A stretch of DNA of 7,932 bases from contig JBDTMC010000368.1 of assembly GCA_039934475.1 (NCBI GenBank), positions 1 through 7,932 of the forward strand, read 5' to 3'. The notes under the pieces are model-generated. The model saw only the letters and a program-made list of their open reading frames with translations, was not told the DNA's origin and did no database searches. This document shows positions 1-6,808 of the stretch, piece after piece. Each line of letters begins with the position of its first letter. Positions within the stretch are counted from its first letter, which is position 1. This stretch comes from JBDTMC01 sp039934475. GTDB lineage: Bacteria; Acidobacteriota; Terriglobia; Bryobacterales; Bryobacteraceae. Made by a program: the position numbers and the translations under genes.

Positions 1-1
1 C

Positions 2-463
2 AGCCAGGTTACGGCTAATCCCACCTTCTCCACCAATACCGCCACCGATCCCAATACTCAGTTCAGCTTCTTCTACTCAGCGCCGGGCCTCGCGATGCAG
101 GTGATCAATGAAGCCATCAACAACAGCACTCATCTTTGGCCGGCTGCGGTTACATTCAGTCCTACTGTTGATATCCTGGGCTTTGACGGATTGCCCATTC
201 CAGCCGTATACGCACAGGGCTACCAAGGTGACAACGGGAAGCGATATCTTCTCGTTACCAACAAATCCGGTGCGTCCTTACCCTTGAATCTTCAGAGTGG
301 AGGGACCGGGATCGTCGGTCCTTTTACGGTCAGTTCCATCTCAAGCCCCGATCCCACGGCAAACAACAGTCCGAGTGCCCAAACCAGTGTCCAGATCGTC
401 ACTGCGCCGTCGCTAAATCCGGTGACGGTTGGGCCCTATAGCGTCACTCGCATTGAGTGGTAG
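2..463 (+). CDS. C-terminal end of a probable secreted glycoside-hydrolase-like protein (5' truncated)
   Basis: The frame is open from base 2 to a TAG at 461-463, giving 153 residues of a protein whose start lies outside the window. The first ATG in frame (base 95) is internal: coding character (Thr/Asn/Ser-rich) runs unbroken from the left edge. The composition, with many Asn, Ser, Thr, Pro and Gly and no Cys, fits an extracytoplasmic protein. A segment reading YLLVTNKSG, followed about 85 residues later by the terminal VGPYSVTRIEW, resembles the all-beta domain that closes several glycoside hydrolases, such as arabinofuranosidase- or GH30/GH79-like enzymes, in which the last strand often ends in a PYSVT-type sequence. 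No catalytic part is present, so the enzyme family cannot be fixed; another secreted beta-sandwich protein is possible. It faces the next gene tail-to-tail with only 15 bases between stop codons. Confidence 0.6.
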   Translation, partial: SQVTANPTFSTNTATDPNTQFSFFYSAPGLAMQVINEAINNSTHLWPAAVTFSPTVDILGFDGLPIPAVYAQGYQGDNGKRYLLVTNKSGASLPLNLQSGGTGIVGPFTVSSISSPDPTANNSPSAQTSVQIVTAPSLNPVTVGPYSVTRIEW

Positions 464-478
464 CGCCGCCCCGATGGT

Positions 479-1786
479 TCAATCGCCGCGCGGCCCACGA
501 TAATCCGGACCATAAATCGCCGCCCGTATGTCGTGGTGCAACGTGCCGTCGAACGGCATCTTCTGAGTGAAAAAGACCGCCGCGAGTTGATTGGCAGGAT
601 CCACCCAGAACAGCGTCGAAGCGGCGCCGTCCCAGAAGAATTCGCCCACCGCTCCCCGGTTCTCTTCGGGCTTCTGCGGTTGCGACACGCGCACCGCGAA
701 GTCCATGCCAAAGCCCACCGAACCTTTGCCCGGCAGGAACCCGCGATCCGTGATTCGCGCATCCAGTTGGTCCGTTGCCATCAGCTTCACTGTCGAAGGC
801 TTGAGGATTCTCGTCCCATCCAGCTCCCCCTGGTTCAGCAGCATCCGCGCCAATCGCATATAGTCATCCACGGTGGAAGCCAGCCCGAACCCGCCTCCCG
901 TCAGCTTGTTGTCCTGGAAGTTGAGCCGGCGGGCGGCATCATCGGACTCACGAACCAGCTTTCCCTCGGACTTCCGGTACATCGCCGCGAAGCGCGGCAG
1001 GCGGTCGTCAGGCTGGCGCCACGCGGTCTCGCGCATCCCCAGCGGCTCAAACACGTGCTGCCGGACATAGCCGGCAAACTTCTGGCCGGACAACTTCTCC
1101 ACCAACAACGCCTGGACATCCACGGCGATGCTGTAGCTCCAGCGTGTGCCGGGATCGAACAGCAGCGGCACTCCGGCCACACGCTTGCCCATCTCGGCCA
1201 AGTCAATCGTCAGCGCCATCGGATCGGCTTTCACATAGGCGTCGTGAGCGGGCGTGGGCCCCGGCCCATACGCGAATCCCGCCGTGTGCCGCATGATGTC
1301 CCGCACAGAGATCGGCCGCGCCGGAGCGTGAGAAGTGAGCGCTCCCGAGGCATCCTTTCCCGCGTAAACCCGGACCGCCTCGAACTCCGGCAAATAGCGA
1401 AACAGCGGTTCATCGAGCGCGAAAGCACCCCGCTCCCACAACTGCATCAGCGAGACGCCGGTCACCGGCTTGGTCATGGAATAAATCTGCACGATCGTAT
1501 CGCGTGTCATCCGGCGACCCGCCTCGCGGTCAGCATGGCCGGCAGAGCCAAAATACGCTTCGCGTCCGTCTTTCCAGATCAACACGGAGGCGCCGGCAGC
1601 CCGTCCGTCATCCACCATTCCCGACAACGCGCCCGCAATGCGTTTAGGATCCAGGCTCAAGGCCTGTGCCGGCGCGGTTTCTGCGAATCCCGGCAGAGTG
1701 GAACAGACCAGCGGTAGCGGCAGCGCCCGCAAAAAGCTCGAGCGGGTACAGCGGAGTGACAAAGCGATCGGCGTCTCACTGTTCAT
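479..1786 (-). CDS. Exported serine hydrolase, beta-lactamase class C / esterase family VIII-like
   Basis: A 435-residue protein of the serine beta-lactamase-like superfamily (PF00144 type). In the numbering used here the nucleophile motif SxxK is S-M-T-K at 103-106, and the Tyr motif is Y-S-I at 218-220 inside WSYSIAVDV. The third motif, normally HxG/KTG, is W-D-G at about 385-387, close to the WGG of family VIII carboxylesterases. These features point to an esterase or peptidase-like hydrolase rather than a true beta-lactamase; the substrate is unknown. The N-terminus has basic residues and a hydrophobic stretch (roughly 21-35) ending near APAQA, consistent with export. The sequence TRSSFLR looks like a twin-arginine motif that has lost its second Arg. 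The start chosen has GGAG 11 bases upstream; an in-frame ATG 8 codons earlier (complement of 1808-1810), with AGGA 4 bases upstream, is a real alternative. It is transcribed divergently from the dinB-like gene. Confidence 0.88.
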   Translation of the reverse strand: MNSETPIALSLRCTRSSFLRALPLPLVCSTLPGFAETAPAQALSLDPKRIAGALSGMVDDGRAAGASVLIWKDGREAYFGSAGHADREAGRRMTRDTIVQIYSMTKPVTGVSLMQLWERGAFALDEPLFRYLPEFEAVRVYAGKDASGALTSHAPARPISVRDIMRHTAGFAYGPGPTPAHDAYVKADPMALTIDLAEMGKRVAGVPLLFDPGTRWSYSIAVDVQALLVEKLSGQKFAGYVRQHVFEPLGMRETAWRQPDDRLPRFAAMYRKSEGKLVRESDDAARRLNFQDNKLTGGGFGLASTVDDYMRLARMLLNQGELDGTRILKPSTVKLMATDQLDARITDRGFLPGKGSVGFGMDFAVRVSQPQKPEENRGAVGEFFWDGAASTLFWVDPANQLAAVFFTQKMPFDGTLHHDIRAAIYGPDYRGPRGD

Positions 1787-1856
1787 GCTGATAATTTCTC
1801 CACCCTGCATCCTATCCTGATTCCCTCACGAAGTGTCTTCACTGAAGAACCTCGTT

Positions 1857-1868
1857 TAAAATAGTCAG
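1857..1868 (+). promoter_or_regulatory. Possible -10 element directly before the first dinB-like gene (leaderless start)
   Basis: TAAAAT at 1857-1862 resembles a -10 hexamer and lies 6 bases before the ATG at 1869. No Shine-Dalgarno-like sequence occurs between them, and the sequence is AT-rich in a GC-rich setting. If used, transcription would begin at or within a base or two of the start codon. No convincing -35 element is visible. Confidence 0.35.
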
Positions 1869-2384
1869 ATGGAAGACAACGGACTCCCCGCCATCGGGCT
1901 GTTGGAAGGCACGCCGCAGATTCTGCGCGCTTTGATGTGTGAACTCACCGACGAGGATGTCCGCTGGAAGCCTGCTCCGGATCGCTTCTCCGTGGCCGAG
2001 GTCCTGGCGCACCTCTCCCACGCCGAAGGCGACTGCTACCGCCTCCGGCTCGATCGGTTTATGGCCGAAGAGCGGCCGGAATTCACGGCAGAAGACGCGC
2101 AATCGTATCTCGAGCGTTATCGGACCGCCGACCCGGAAGACTCATTCGATCACTTCGAAGAGCAGCGCGAGAGCAACATCGAATTCCTGCGCACCTTGCC
2201 GCAAGGAGCAGGCGAGCGCACCGCCCTCCACCAGGAGGCAGGTAAGATCACGATGGCGCAGATGCTGCACGAATGGGCTATGCACGATCTCGGCCATATC
2301 CGCCAAATTGCAGAACTGGTCCGCGCACGCAAACACTTGGCCGGCGCCGGCGAACTCGGAAAGTCCTACCAACTGAAGCCCTGA
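1869..2384 (+). CDS. DinB/YfiT-like putative metal-dependent protein
   Basis: A 171-residue protein with the four-helix DinB superfamily layout. The N-terminal signature VRWKPAPDRFSVAEVLAHLSH (about 31-51) is typical of DinB_2 members: a Trp-Lys-Pro turn, then a helix carrying the first metal-ligand His (H48). A second site, HDLGHIRQI, supplies H139 and H143 in the family's HxxxH pattern. All three expected His ligands are therefore present. Characterised relatives include damage-inducible DinB of Bacillus, mycothiol-dependent isomerases and the bacillithiol S-transferase BstA/YfiT, so a thiol-transferase role is conceivable but not shown. No signal peptide or membrane segment is seen, so it is probably cytoplasmic. 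It lies 93 bases upstream of alaS in the same direction. The start has no clear ribosome binding site but a -10-like hexamer just upstream. Confidence 0.9.
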   Translation: MEDNGLPAIGLLEGTPQILRALMCELTDEDVRWKPAPDRFSVAEVLAHLSHAEGDCYRLRLDRFMAEERPEFTAEDAQSYLERYRTADPEDSFDHFEEQRESNIEFLRTLPQGAGERTALHQEAGKITMAQMLHEWAMHDLGHIRQIAELVRARKHLAGAGELGKSYQLKP

Positions 2385-2465
2385 TCATCCGGCGACTGTG
2401 CGGGCCAACGGCATCTGGCGCCGGCGCTTGCCACCAAGGGACTCTCCAACCCCTGTGTAAAAATG

Positions 2466-2472
2466 AAGAGGA
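2466..2472 (+). promoter_or_regulatory. Ribosome binding site deciding the alaS start
   Basis: AAGAGGA, with its GAGG core 6 bases before the ATG at 2478. An in-frame ATG at 2463 would lie upstream of this site and has no site of its own, so 2478 is preferred; that also gives the family's usual N-terminus MTGNEVRQKFLDYF. Confidence 0.75.
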
Positions 2473-2477
2473 CACCC

Positions 2478-5120
2478 ATGACAGGTAATGAAGTTCGCCA
2501 GAAGTTCCTCGATTACTTTGCCCAGCAGGGCCACCGCGTGGTTCGCAGCTCGTCGCTGGTTCCGGCTAATGACCCTACGCTGCTATTCACCAACGCCGGG
2601 ATGAATCAGTTTAAAGACATCTTCCTGGGCCAGGAGAAACGCGATTATGTGCGCGCGACAACGGCGCAAAAGTGCGTGCGTGCCGGCGGCAAGCATAACG
2701 ATCTGGAGAACGTCGGCTACACCCGCCGTCACCACACCTTCTTTGAAATGATGGGGAACTTCAGCTTCGGCGACTACTTCAAAGCCGAAGCAATCGACTT
2801 CGCCTGGGAGTTGATCACCAAGGGCTACGGACTGCCCAAGGACCGTCTGTACATCACCGTATTTCGCGAAGACGATGACGCCGAAGAGCTCTGGCAGAAG
2901 GTGGCCGGCGTTCCGAAGAGCCGCATTTTCCGTCTCGATGAGAAGGACAACTTCTGGCAGATGGGCGAGACCGGACCGTGTGGACCCTGCTCAGAGATCC
3001 ACTTCGACCTGGGACCGGGAACGGCCGAGCCTGGCCGCGAGCATGAGGAGTTTCCGCTCGATGGCGGTGGCCGCTTCATGGAGATCTGGAACCTTGTGTT
3101 CATGCAGTTCGACCGCTCCACGGGCGGCGTGCTGACTCCCCTGCCGCGCCCGTCCATCGACACCGGTATGGGGTTGGAACGCGTGGCTGCCGTGATGCAG
3201 GGCAAGCTATCGAACTACGACACCGACCTCATTCAGCCCATCATGGCGAATGCGGCGGAGTTGTTGAACGTTGCGATGGGAGAGAACCCGCGCATCGACA
3301 CTACGCTGCGCATTGCCGCCGACCACGCCCGCGCCACAACATTCCTCATCCACGACGGCGTTATTCCCTCCAACGAAGGCCGCGGCTATGTGCTGCGAAA
3401 GATCATGCGCCGCGCTTTGCGAAACGCGCGTCTGGTAGGGGCCGCCGATCCGTTCCTCTACAAGCTGACCGGCTTTGTGGCGGAGTTAATGCGCCCCGCC
3501 TATCCGGAATTGATGGAATCGATTCAACGCGTCGCGCGCATCGTGAAGGAAGAAGAGCATCGCTACGCAACCACGTTCCTGGTGGCGGAGCGTGTCTTCC
3601 ACGACGAAGCGAAGACGGCGGCTGGCGGCCTGCTTCCTGGCGCGGCGGCCTTCAAGCTCTACGACACCTATGGTCTCGCTCTTGACGAGCAGCAGGAGAT
3701 GGCTCGCGAGAGCGGGCTCATCATCGACACCGAAGGTTTTGAGACTGAGATGGACAAGCAGCGCGTGAAGGCTCGCGCCAGTTGGAAGGGGGCGGAGAAG
3801 GCCCACGTTGCGCCGATTTACCAGCAGCTTCAGGAATTGCACGGGCGCACTCGCTTCCTCGGTTATGAGACGCTCGAAGCCGATGCCATCCGCGTCCTGG
3901 CAGTCCTTGTGGACCAGAAAACGGTGGATACGGCGGAGGCCGGCGTGAAGGCCGAGGTCGTTCTCAACCAGACTCCGTTCTATGCCGAGGCGGGCGGCCA
4001 GGTGGGCGACCATGGATCTCTCTACAACGCCGCCGGCGACAAAGTGGCTACCGTGGAGTCTGTCTATGCGGCCGTGCCGGGTCTGAGTGTTCATCGCCTC
4101 ACAACGCTTGGCCCCATCCGCGCCGGCGATACCTTGTCGGGGCGTGTGGAGACCCCACTGCGCCTGGCCACCATGCGTAATCACACGGCGACGCATCTGC
4201 TTCACGCGGCGCTTCGCACCGTGTTGGGCACGCACGTGAAGCAGGCGGGCAGCGTCGTGGAGCCATCGCGACTGCGCTTCGACTTCACGCATTACACGGC
4301 CATGGACGCTGAGGAACTGTCCACCGTGGAACGTATGGTGAATGAGCAGATTCTGGCGAACACCGGAGTTCACACCGACGTGATGGATCTGGACCACGCG
4401 CTCACCACTGGCGCGATGGCGCTGTTCGGCGAGAAGTACGGGGAGAAGGTGCGCGTCGTTCAAATCCCCGGGTTCAGCAAGGAACTTTGCGGCGGTACGC
4501 ATGTCGGCCGTACGGGCGACATCGGCCTGTTCAAGATTGTGTACGAAGGTTCCATCTCAGCGGGCGTTCGGCGCATTGAGGCCATCACCGGCGAAGGCGC
4601 ATTGAAACGCTTCCAGCACGTCACCGACTCGCTGGCCCGCCTCGCTCAGTTGACACGCAGTTCTGAGCCCGAACTCATCGAGCAGGTCGAACGCATGGTT
4701 AGCCAGCAGAAGACTCTGGAGAAGCAGCTCGATCAACTGAAATCGAAGCTGGCTCAGTCTCAGGTGGCCGACCTGGAACTGCAAGCGCGGACGCTGAAGG
4801 GCGTGCGTGTGCTGGCAGGGAAGGTGGATGGCTTGGACCGCCAGCAGATGCGTGAGCTGGCCGATAACTTGCGCAATAAGTGGAAGACAGGTGTGATTGT
4901 GCTGGCGTCTGCGGACGACTCCAATGTGGCCATCATCACGGCGGTCACCAAGGATTTGACAGCCAAGGTTCATGCGGGCAAACTGGCCGGGAGCGTCGCG
5001 CAGGCAGTAGGCGGTAAGGGCGGAGGCCGTCCCGATATGGCTGAGGCCGGCGGCAAGAACCCTGAGGCGCTGCCGCAAGCTCTGGAAGCTGTGTACAGTG
5101 CCGTGGAGGCGATGCTTTGA
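2478..5120 (+). CDS. alaS: Alanyl-tRNA synthetase
   Basis: An 880-residue class II synthetase that charges tRNA-Ala with alanine in the cytoplasm; the length is normal for bacterial AlaRS. From the N-terminus, the catalytic core contains the class II motif 2 region (RRHHTFFEMMGNFSFGDYF, about 83-101), GPCGPCSEIH (about 166-175) and motif 3 DTGMGLERVAAVMQG (about 228-242). The editing domain has the zinc-site HTATH at 569-573 and CGGTH at 671-675, so its proofreading residues H569, H573, C671 and H675 are intact. A predicted coiled coil follows (about 730-765), then the C-Ala domain with the glycine-rich GGKGGGRPDMAEAGG (about 845-859). Nothing is truncated or unusual. The stop codon overlaps the start of the YpdA-family gene by 4 bases, so the two are probably cotranscribed and translationally coupled. 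No T-box leader is visible. Confidence 0.98.
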   Translation: MTGNEVRQKFLDYFAQQGHRVVRSSSLVPANDPTLLFTNAGMNQFKDIFLGQEKRDYVRATTAQKCVRAGGKHNDLENVGYTRRHHTFFEMMGNFSFGDYFKAEAIDFAWELITKGYGLPKDRLYITVFREDDDAEELWQKVAGVPKSRIFRLDEKDNFWQMGETGPCGPCSEIHFDLGPGTAEPGREHEEFPLDGGGRFMEIWNLVFMQFDRSTGGVLTPLPRPSIDTGMGLERVAAVMQGKLSNYDTDLIQPIMANAAELLNVAMGENPRIDTTLRIAADHARATTFLIHDGVIPSNEGRGYVLRKIMRRALRNARLVGAADPFLYKLTGFVAELMRPAYPELMESIQRVARIVKEEEHRYATTFLVAERVFHDEAKTAAGGLLPGAAAFKLYDTYGLALDEQQEMARESGLIIDTEGFETEMDKQRVKARASWKGAEKAHVAPIYQQLQELHGRTRFLGYETLEADAIRVLAVLVDQKTVDTAEAGVKAEVVLNQTPFYAEAGGQVGDHGSLYNAAGDKVATVESVYAAVPGLSVHRLTTLGPIRAGDTLSGRVETPLRLATMRNHTATHLLHAALRTVLGTHVKQAGSVVEPSRLRFDFTHYTAMDAEELSTVERMVNEQILANTGVHTDVMDLDHALTTGAMALFGEKYGEKVRVVQIPGFSKELCGGTHVGRTGDIGLFKIVYEGSISAGVRRIEAITGEGALKRFQHVTDSLARLAQLTRSSEPELIEQVERMVSQQKTLEKQLDQLKSKLAQSQVADLELQARTLKGVRVLAGKVDGLDRQQMRELADNLRNKWKTGVIVLASADDSNVAIITAVTKDLTAKVHAGKLAGSVAQAVGGKGGGRPDMAEAGGKNPEALPQALEAVYSAVEAML
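5105..5109 (+). promoter_or_regulatory. Ribosome binding site for the TTG start of the YpdA-family gene
   Basis: A perfect GGAGG inside the last codons of alaS, 7 bases before the TTG at 5117. It supports the rare TTG initiation codon; no in-frame ATG exists nearby before the FAD-binding motif, which must lie close to the N-terminus. Confidence 0.75.
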
Positions 5121-6109
5121 GCCACTTCGACGCCGTTGTAGTGGGGGCGGGTCCGACGGGTCTGGCTTGCGGTCTTGAACTGCAGCGGCGTGGCGTGAGT
5201 GTCGTCCTCTTCGATAAGGGTTGCGTGGTGAACTCGCTGTATAACTACCCCACGCACATGACTTTCTTTACTACGCCGGAGTTACTCGAAATCGGCGACA
5301 TCCCGATGACTTCGCTGTATGAGAAGCCGGTGCGCACGGAGGCCCTGAAGTATTACCGCCGCGTGGCTGAATACTACAAGCTCGACATCCGGCAGTACGA
5401 AGGCGTCGATTCTATTGCCGGGTCCGACGGCGCGTTCTCTTTGACCACTACGGATCGCACAGGCGTCCAACACGAATACCGGGCGAGCAAGGTGATCCTG
5501 GCGACAGGGTTCTACGATCGTCCCAATAAGCTCGATATTCCCGGCGAGGATTTGCCCAAGGTAATCCACTACTACAAGGAGCCGCATCCTTACTGGAACA
5601 ACGATGTGGCTGTGATTGGCGGCAAGAACTCCGCGGCCATTGCTGCCCTGGAACTCCACTGGTCGGGCGCGCGAGTGACGTTGATACACCGCGGCGCTGG
5701 CATCTCCGACCGCGTGAAGTATTGGATCAAGCCTAACATCGAGAACCGCATCAAGAGCGGCGAAGTCAAAGGGTACTTCAACTCCGAGGTTGCCGATATC
5801 CGGCCTGACTCGATTACGGTGCGGACTCCAGATGGGGCGGTGGATATCAAGAACGACTTCGTCTTTGCCATGACCGGCTACCATCCCGATCTGGAACTTC
5901 TCGCCTCCGTCGGCATCACGCTCGATCCGCAGACCAAGCGGCCTTACACGGACGCGCAAACGCTGGAAAGCACTCGCCCCGGCCTTTACCTTGCCGGAGT
6001 GATTGTGGCCGGCATGCACACCAACGAGATCTTTATCGAAAACGGCCGCTTCCATGGTGCGATGATCGCGGACGACATCGCGACGAAGTTGGCGTCGGTA
6101 GCGCGCTAG
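5117..6109 (+). CDS. ypdA: YpdA-family putative bacillithiol disulfide reductase (TTG start)
   Basis: A 330-residue two-dinucleotide-fold flavoprotein, the standard YpdA/Bdr length. The N-terminal FAD motif GAGPTG is at 10-15, followed by the YpdA-typical NSLYNYPTHMTFF (39-51). The second nucleotide site, IGGKNSA (167-173), would bind NADPH. Further family marks are LATGFYDRP (128-136), FAMTGYHPD (250-258) and the C-terminal IFIENGRFHG (305-314). YpdA enzymes use NADPH to reduce oxidised bacillithiol in the cytoplasm. There is no CxxC motif, so it is not a classic thioredoxin reductase. The only cysteines are C18 and C36; the position equal to Cys14 of S. aureus YpdA (GPCG) is Thr14 here (GPTG). 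This leaves the family call secure but the disulfide chemistry uncertain. The gene starts with TTG, overlaps the alaS stop (TTGA) and has GGAGG in the end of alaS. Confidence 0.93.
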   Translation: MSHFDAVVVGAGPTGLACGLELQRRGVSVVLFDKGCVVNSLYNYPTHMTFFTTPELLEIGDIPMTSLYEKPVRTEALKYYRRVAEYYKLDIRQYEGVDSIAGSDGAFSLTTTDRTGVQHEYRASKVILATGFYDRPNKLDIPGEDLPKVIHYYKEPHPYWNNDVAVIGGKNSAAIAALELHWSGARVTLIHRGAGISDRVKYWIKPNIENRIKSGEVKGYFNSEVADIRPDSITVRTPDGAVDIKNDFVFAMTGYHPDLELLASVGITLDPQTKRPYTDAQTLESTRPGLYLAGVIVAGMHTNEIFIENGRFHGAMIADDIATKLASVAR

Positions 6110-6133
6110 AACTCCTGCCGATCAAAAGACATC

Positions 6134-6166
6134 ATGTAATCACATTGCGGTATTATGTAATCACAT
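6134..6166 (+). promoter_or_regulatory. Paired 12-bp direct repeats: probable vapBC operator with overlapping -10 element
   Basis: ATGTAATCACAT occurs exactly twice, at 6134-6145 and 6155-6166, 21 bases apart (two helical turns, same DNA face). Each copy is partly symmetric (ATGT...ACAT). The second copy overlaps a TATTAT hexamer at 6151-6156 and the first two bases of the antitoxin ATG at 6165. Ribbon-helix-helix antitoxins commonly bind repeated short operators like this to repress their own promoter, so autoregulation is a reasonable inference. There is no Shine-Dalgarno site between the hexamer and the ATG, suggesting a leaderless message. Confidence 0.65.
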
Positions 6167-6416
6167 GGTACGAACGCAAATTCAACTCACCGAAGAGCAG
6201 TCCGTCCTGTTGCGCCGAGTTGCCGCCGCCCGGCGGCAGTCTGTTGCCGAGTTGATTCGTGTGAGTGTTGACTTGTTTATGGAACGTGAGGCCAGTATCG
6301 GTCAATCTGCCCTCGCGGAGCGGGCGAAGGCGGCCGCGGGTCGTTTTTCATCCGGTTCCTCCGACGGCAGCCGCGAGCATGACCGTTATCTGGCCAATGC
6401 GTTTGGGCAGCGATGA
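6165..6416 (+). CDS. Ribbon-helix-helix (CopG/VapB-like) antitoxin
   Basis: An 83-residue protein. Residues 1-8 (MVRTQIQL) form the expected DNA-binding beta strand of a ribbon-helix-helix fold. Two helices follow (about 10-22 and 26-41), the second starting at the SVAELIR turn typical of CopG-like repressors. The tail (about 42-83) is charged and Ser/Gly-rich, ending in HDRYLANAFGQR, the kind of segment that wraps and blocks a PIN toxin. Its TGA overlaps the toxin's ATG (ATGA at 6413-6416), as is common in toxin-antitoxin pairs. It probably represses its own promoter through the 12-bp repeats just upstream. The start is fixed by the conserved MxRTQIxL beginning; there is no ribosome binding site. 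It is a VapB-type antitoxin by context; the exact family is not assigned. Confidence 0.87.
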   Translation: MVRTQIQLTEEQSVLLRRVAAARRQSVAELIRVSVDLFMEREASIGQSALAERAKAAAGRFSSGSSDGSREHDRYLANAFGQR

Positions 6417-6808
6417 TCTTTGTCGATACTTCAGCGCTGTACGCGGTCCTCGACCGTGATGATGATAACCATGCGTCTGCATTGAGCGTCTGGATTCGGC
6501 TGCTGAACGAAGGCGAGACGCTATTCACTACCAACTATGTCTTGGTTGAGAGTTGTGCCTTGATACAGAATCGATTGGGCCTTGATGCTGTGCGCGTGCT
6601 TCAAGACGACGTTTTGCCTGTCTTGAAGGTAGAGTGGATTGATCGTCAGGTTCATGAGTCGGCGATGTCTGCGGTTCTCGCCGCGCGGCGGCGGAAACTC
6701 AGTCTCGTCGACTGCGTGAGCTTCGCCTCTATGCGAAAGCATCACGCGGAATTGGCCTTCGCGTTCGATCAACACTTCAATCAAGAAGGTTTTCGGTTCC
6801 CGAAATGA
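6413..6808 (+). CDS. PIN-domain toxin ribonuclease, VapC-like
   Basis: A 131-residue single-domain PIN protein. The four acidic residues expected to bind the catalytic Mg/Mn are present: D5 (IFVDTSALYA), E46 (NYVLVESCAL), D100 (KLSLVDCVSF) and D119 (AFAFDQHF). Such toxins cut RNA, often tRNA or rRNA, and are neutralised by the antitoxin encoded immediately upstream. The intact active site argues for a functional toxin; the target is not predictable from sequence. It overlaps the antitoxin by ATGA upstream and the sigma factor by ATGA downstream (6805-6808), so all three are likely translated from one message. Base composition dips here: 59 of 120 bases are G or C in 6541-6660, against 39 of 60 in sampled stretches of alaS (3901-3960) and the sigma gene (6961-7020). 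This is consistent with the toxin-antitoxin pair having been acquired. Confidence 0.92.
   Translation: MIFVDTSALYAVLDRDDDNHASALSVWIRLLNEGETLFTTNYVLVESCALIQNRLGLDAVRVLQDDVLPVLKVEWIDRQVHESAMSAVLAARRRKLSLVDCVSFASMRKHHAELAFAFDQHFNQEGFRFPK

Noticed and set aside
464..478. Terminator between the two convergent genes at the left
   Set aside because: The gap is 15 bases, and only a 4-bp CGAT/ATCG pairing (about 470-484) without a T run is present.
533..1717. Long plus-strand open frame opposite the serine hydrolase
   Set aside because: It is an antisense shadow: the protein is rich in Arg, His and Gln with no recognisable domain, while the minus strand encodes all hydrolase motifs.
2385..2465. Promoter or leader element upstream of alaS (TTGCCA at 2428-2433, TGTAAA at 2456-2461)
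   Set aside because: The spacing between the two hexamers is 22 bases, too long for a sigma-70 promoter, and no T-box-like structure is seen.
3486..4502. Long minus-strand open frame inside alaS
   Set aside because: It lies fully within the conserved alaS coding sequence and has shadow-like composition and no domain.
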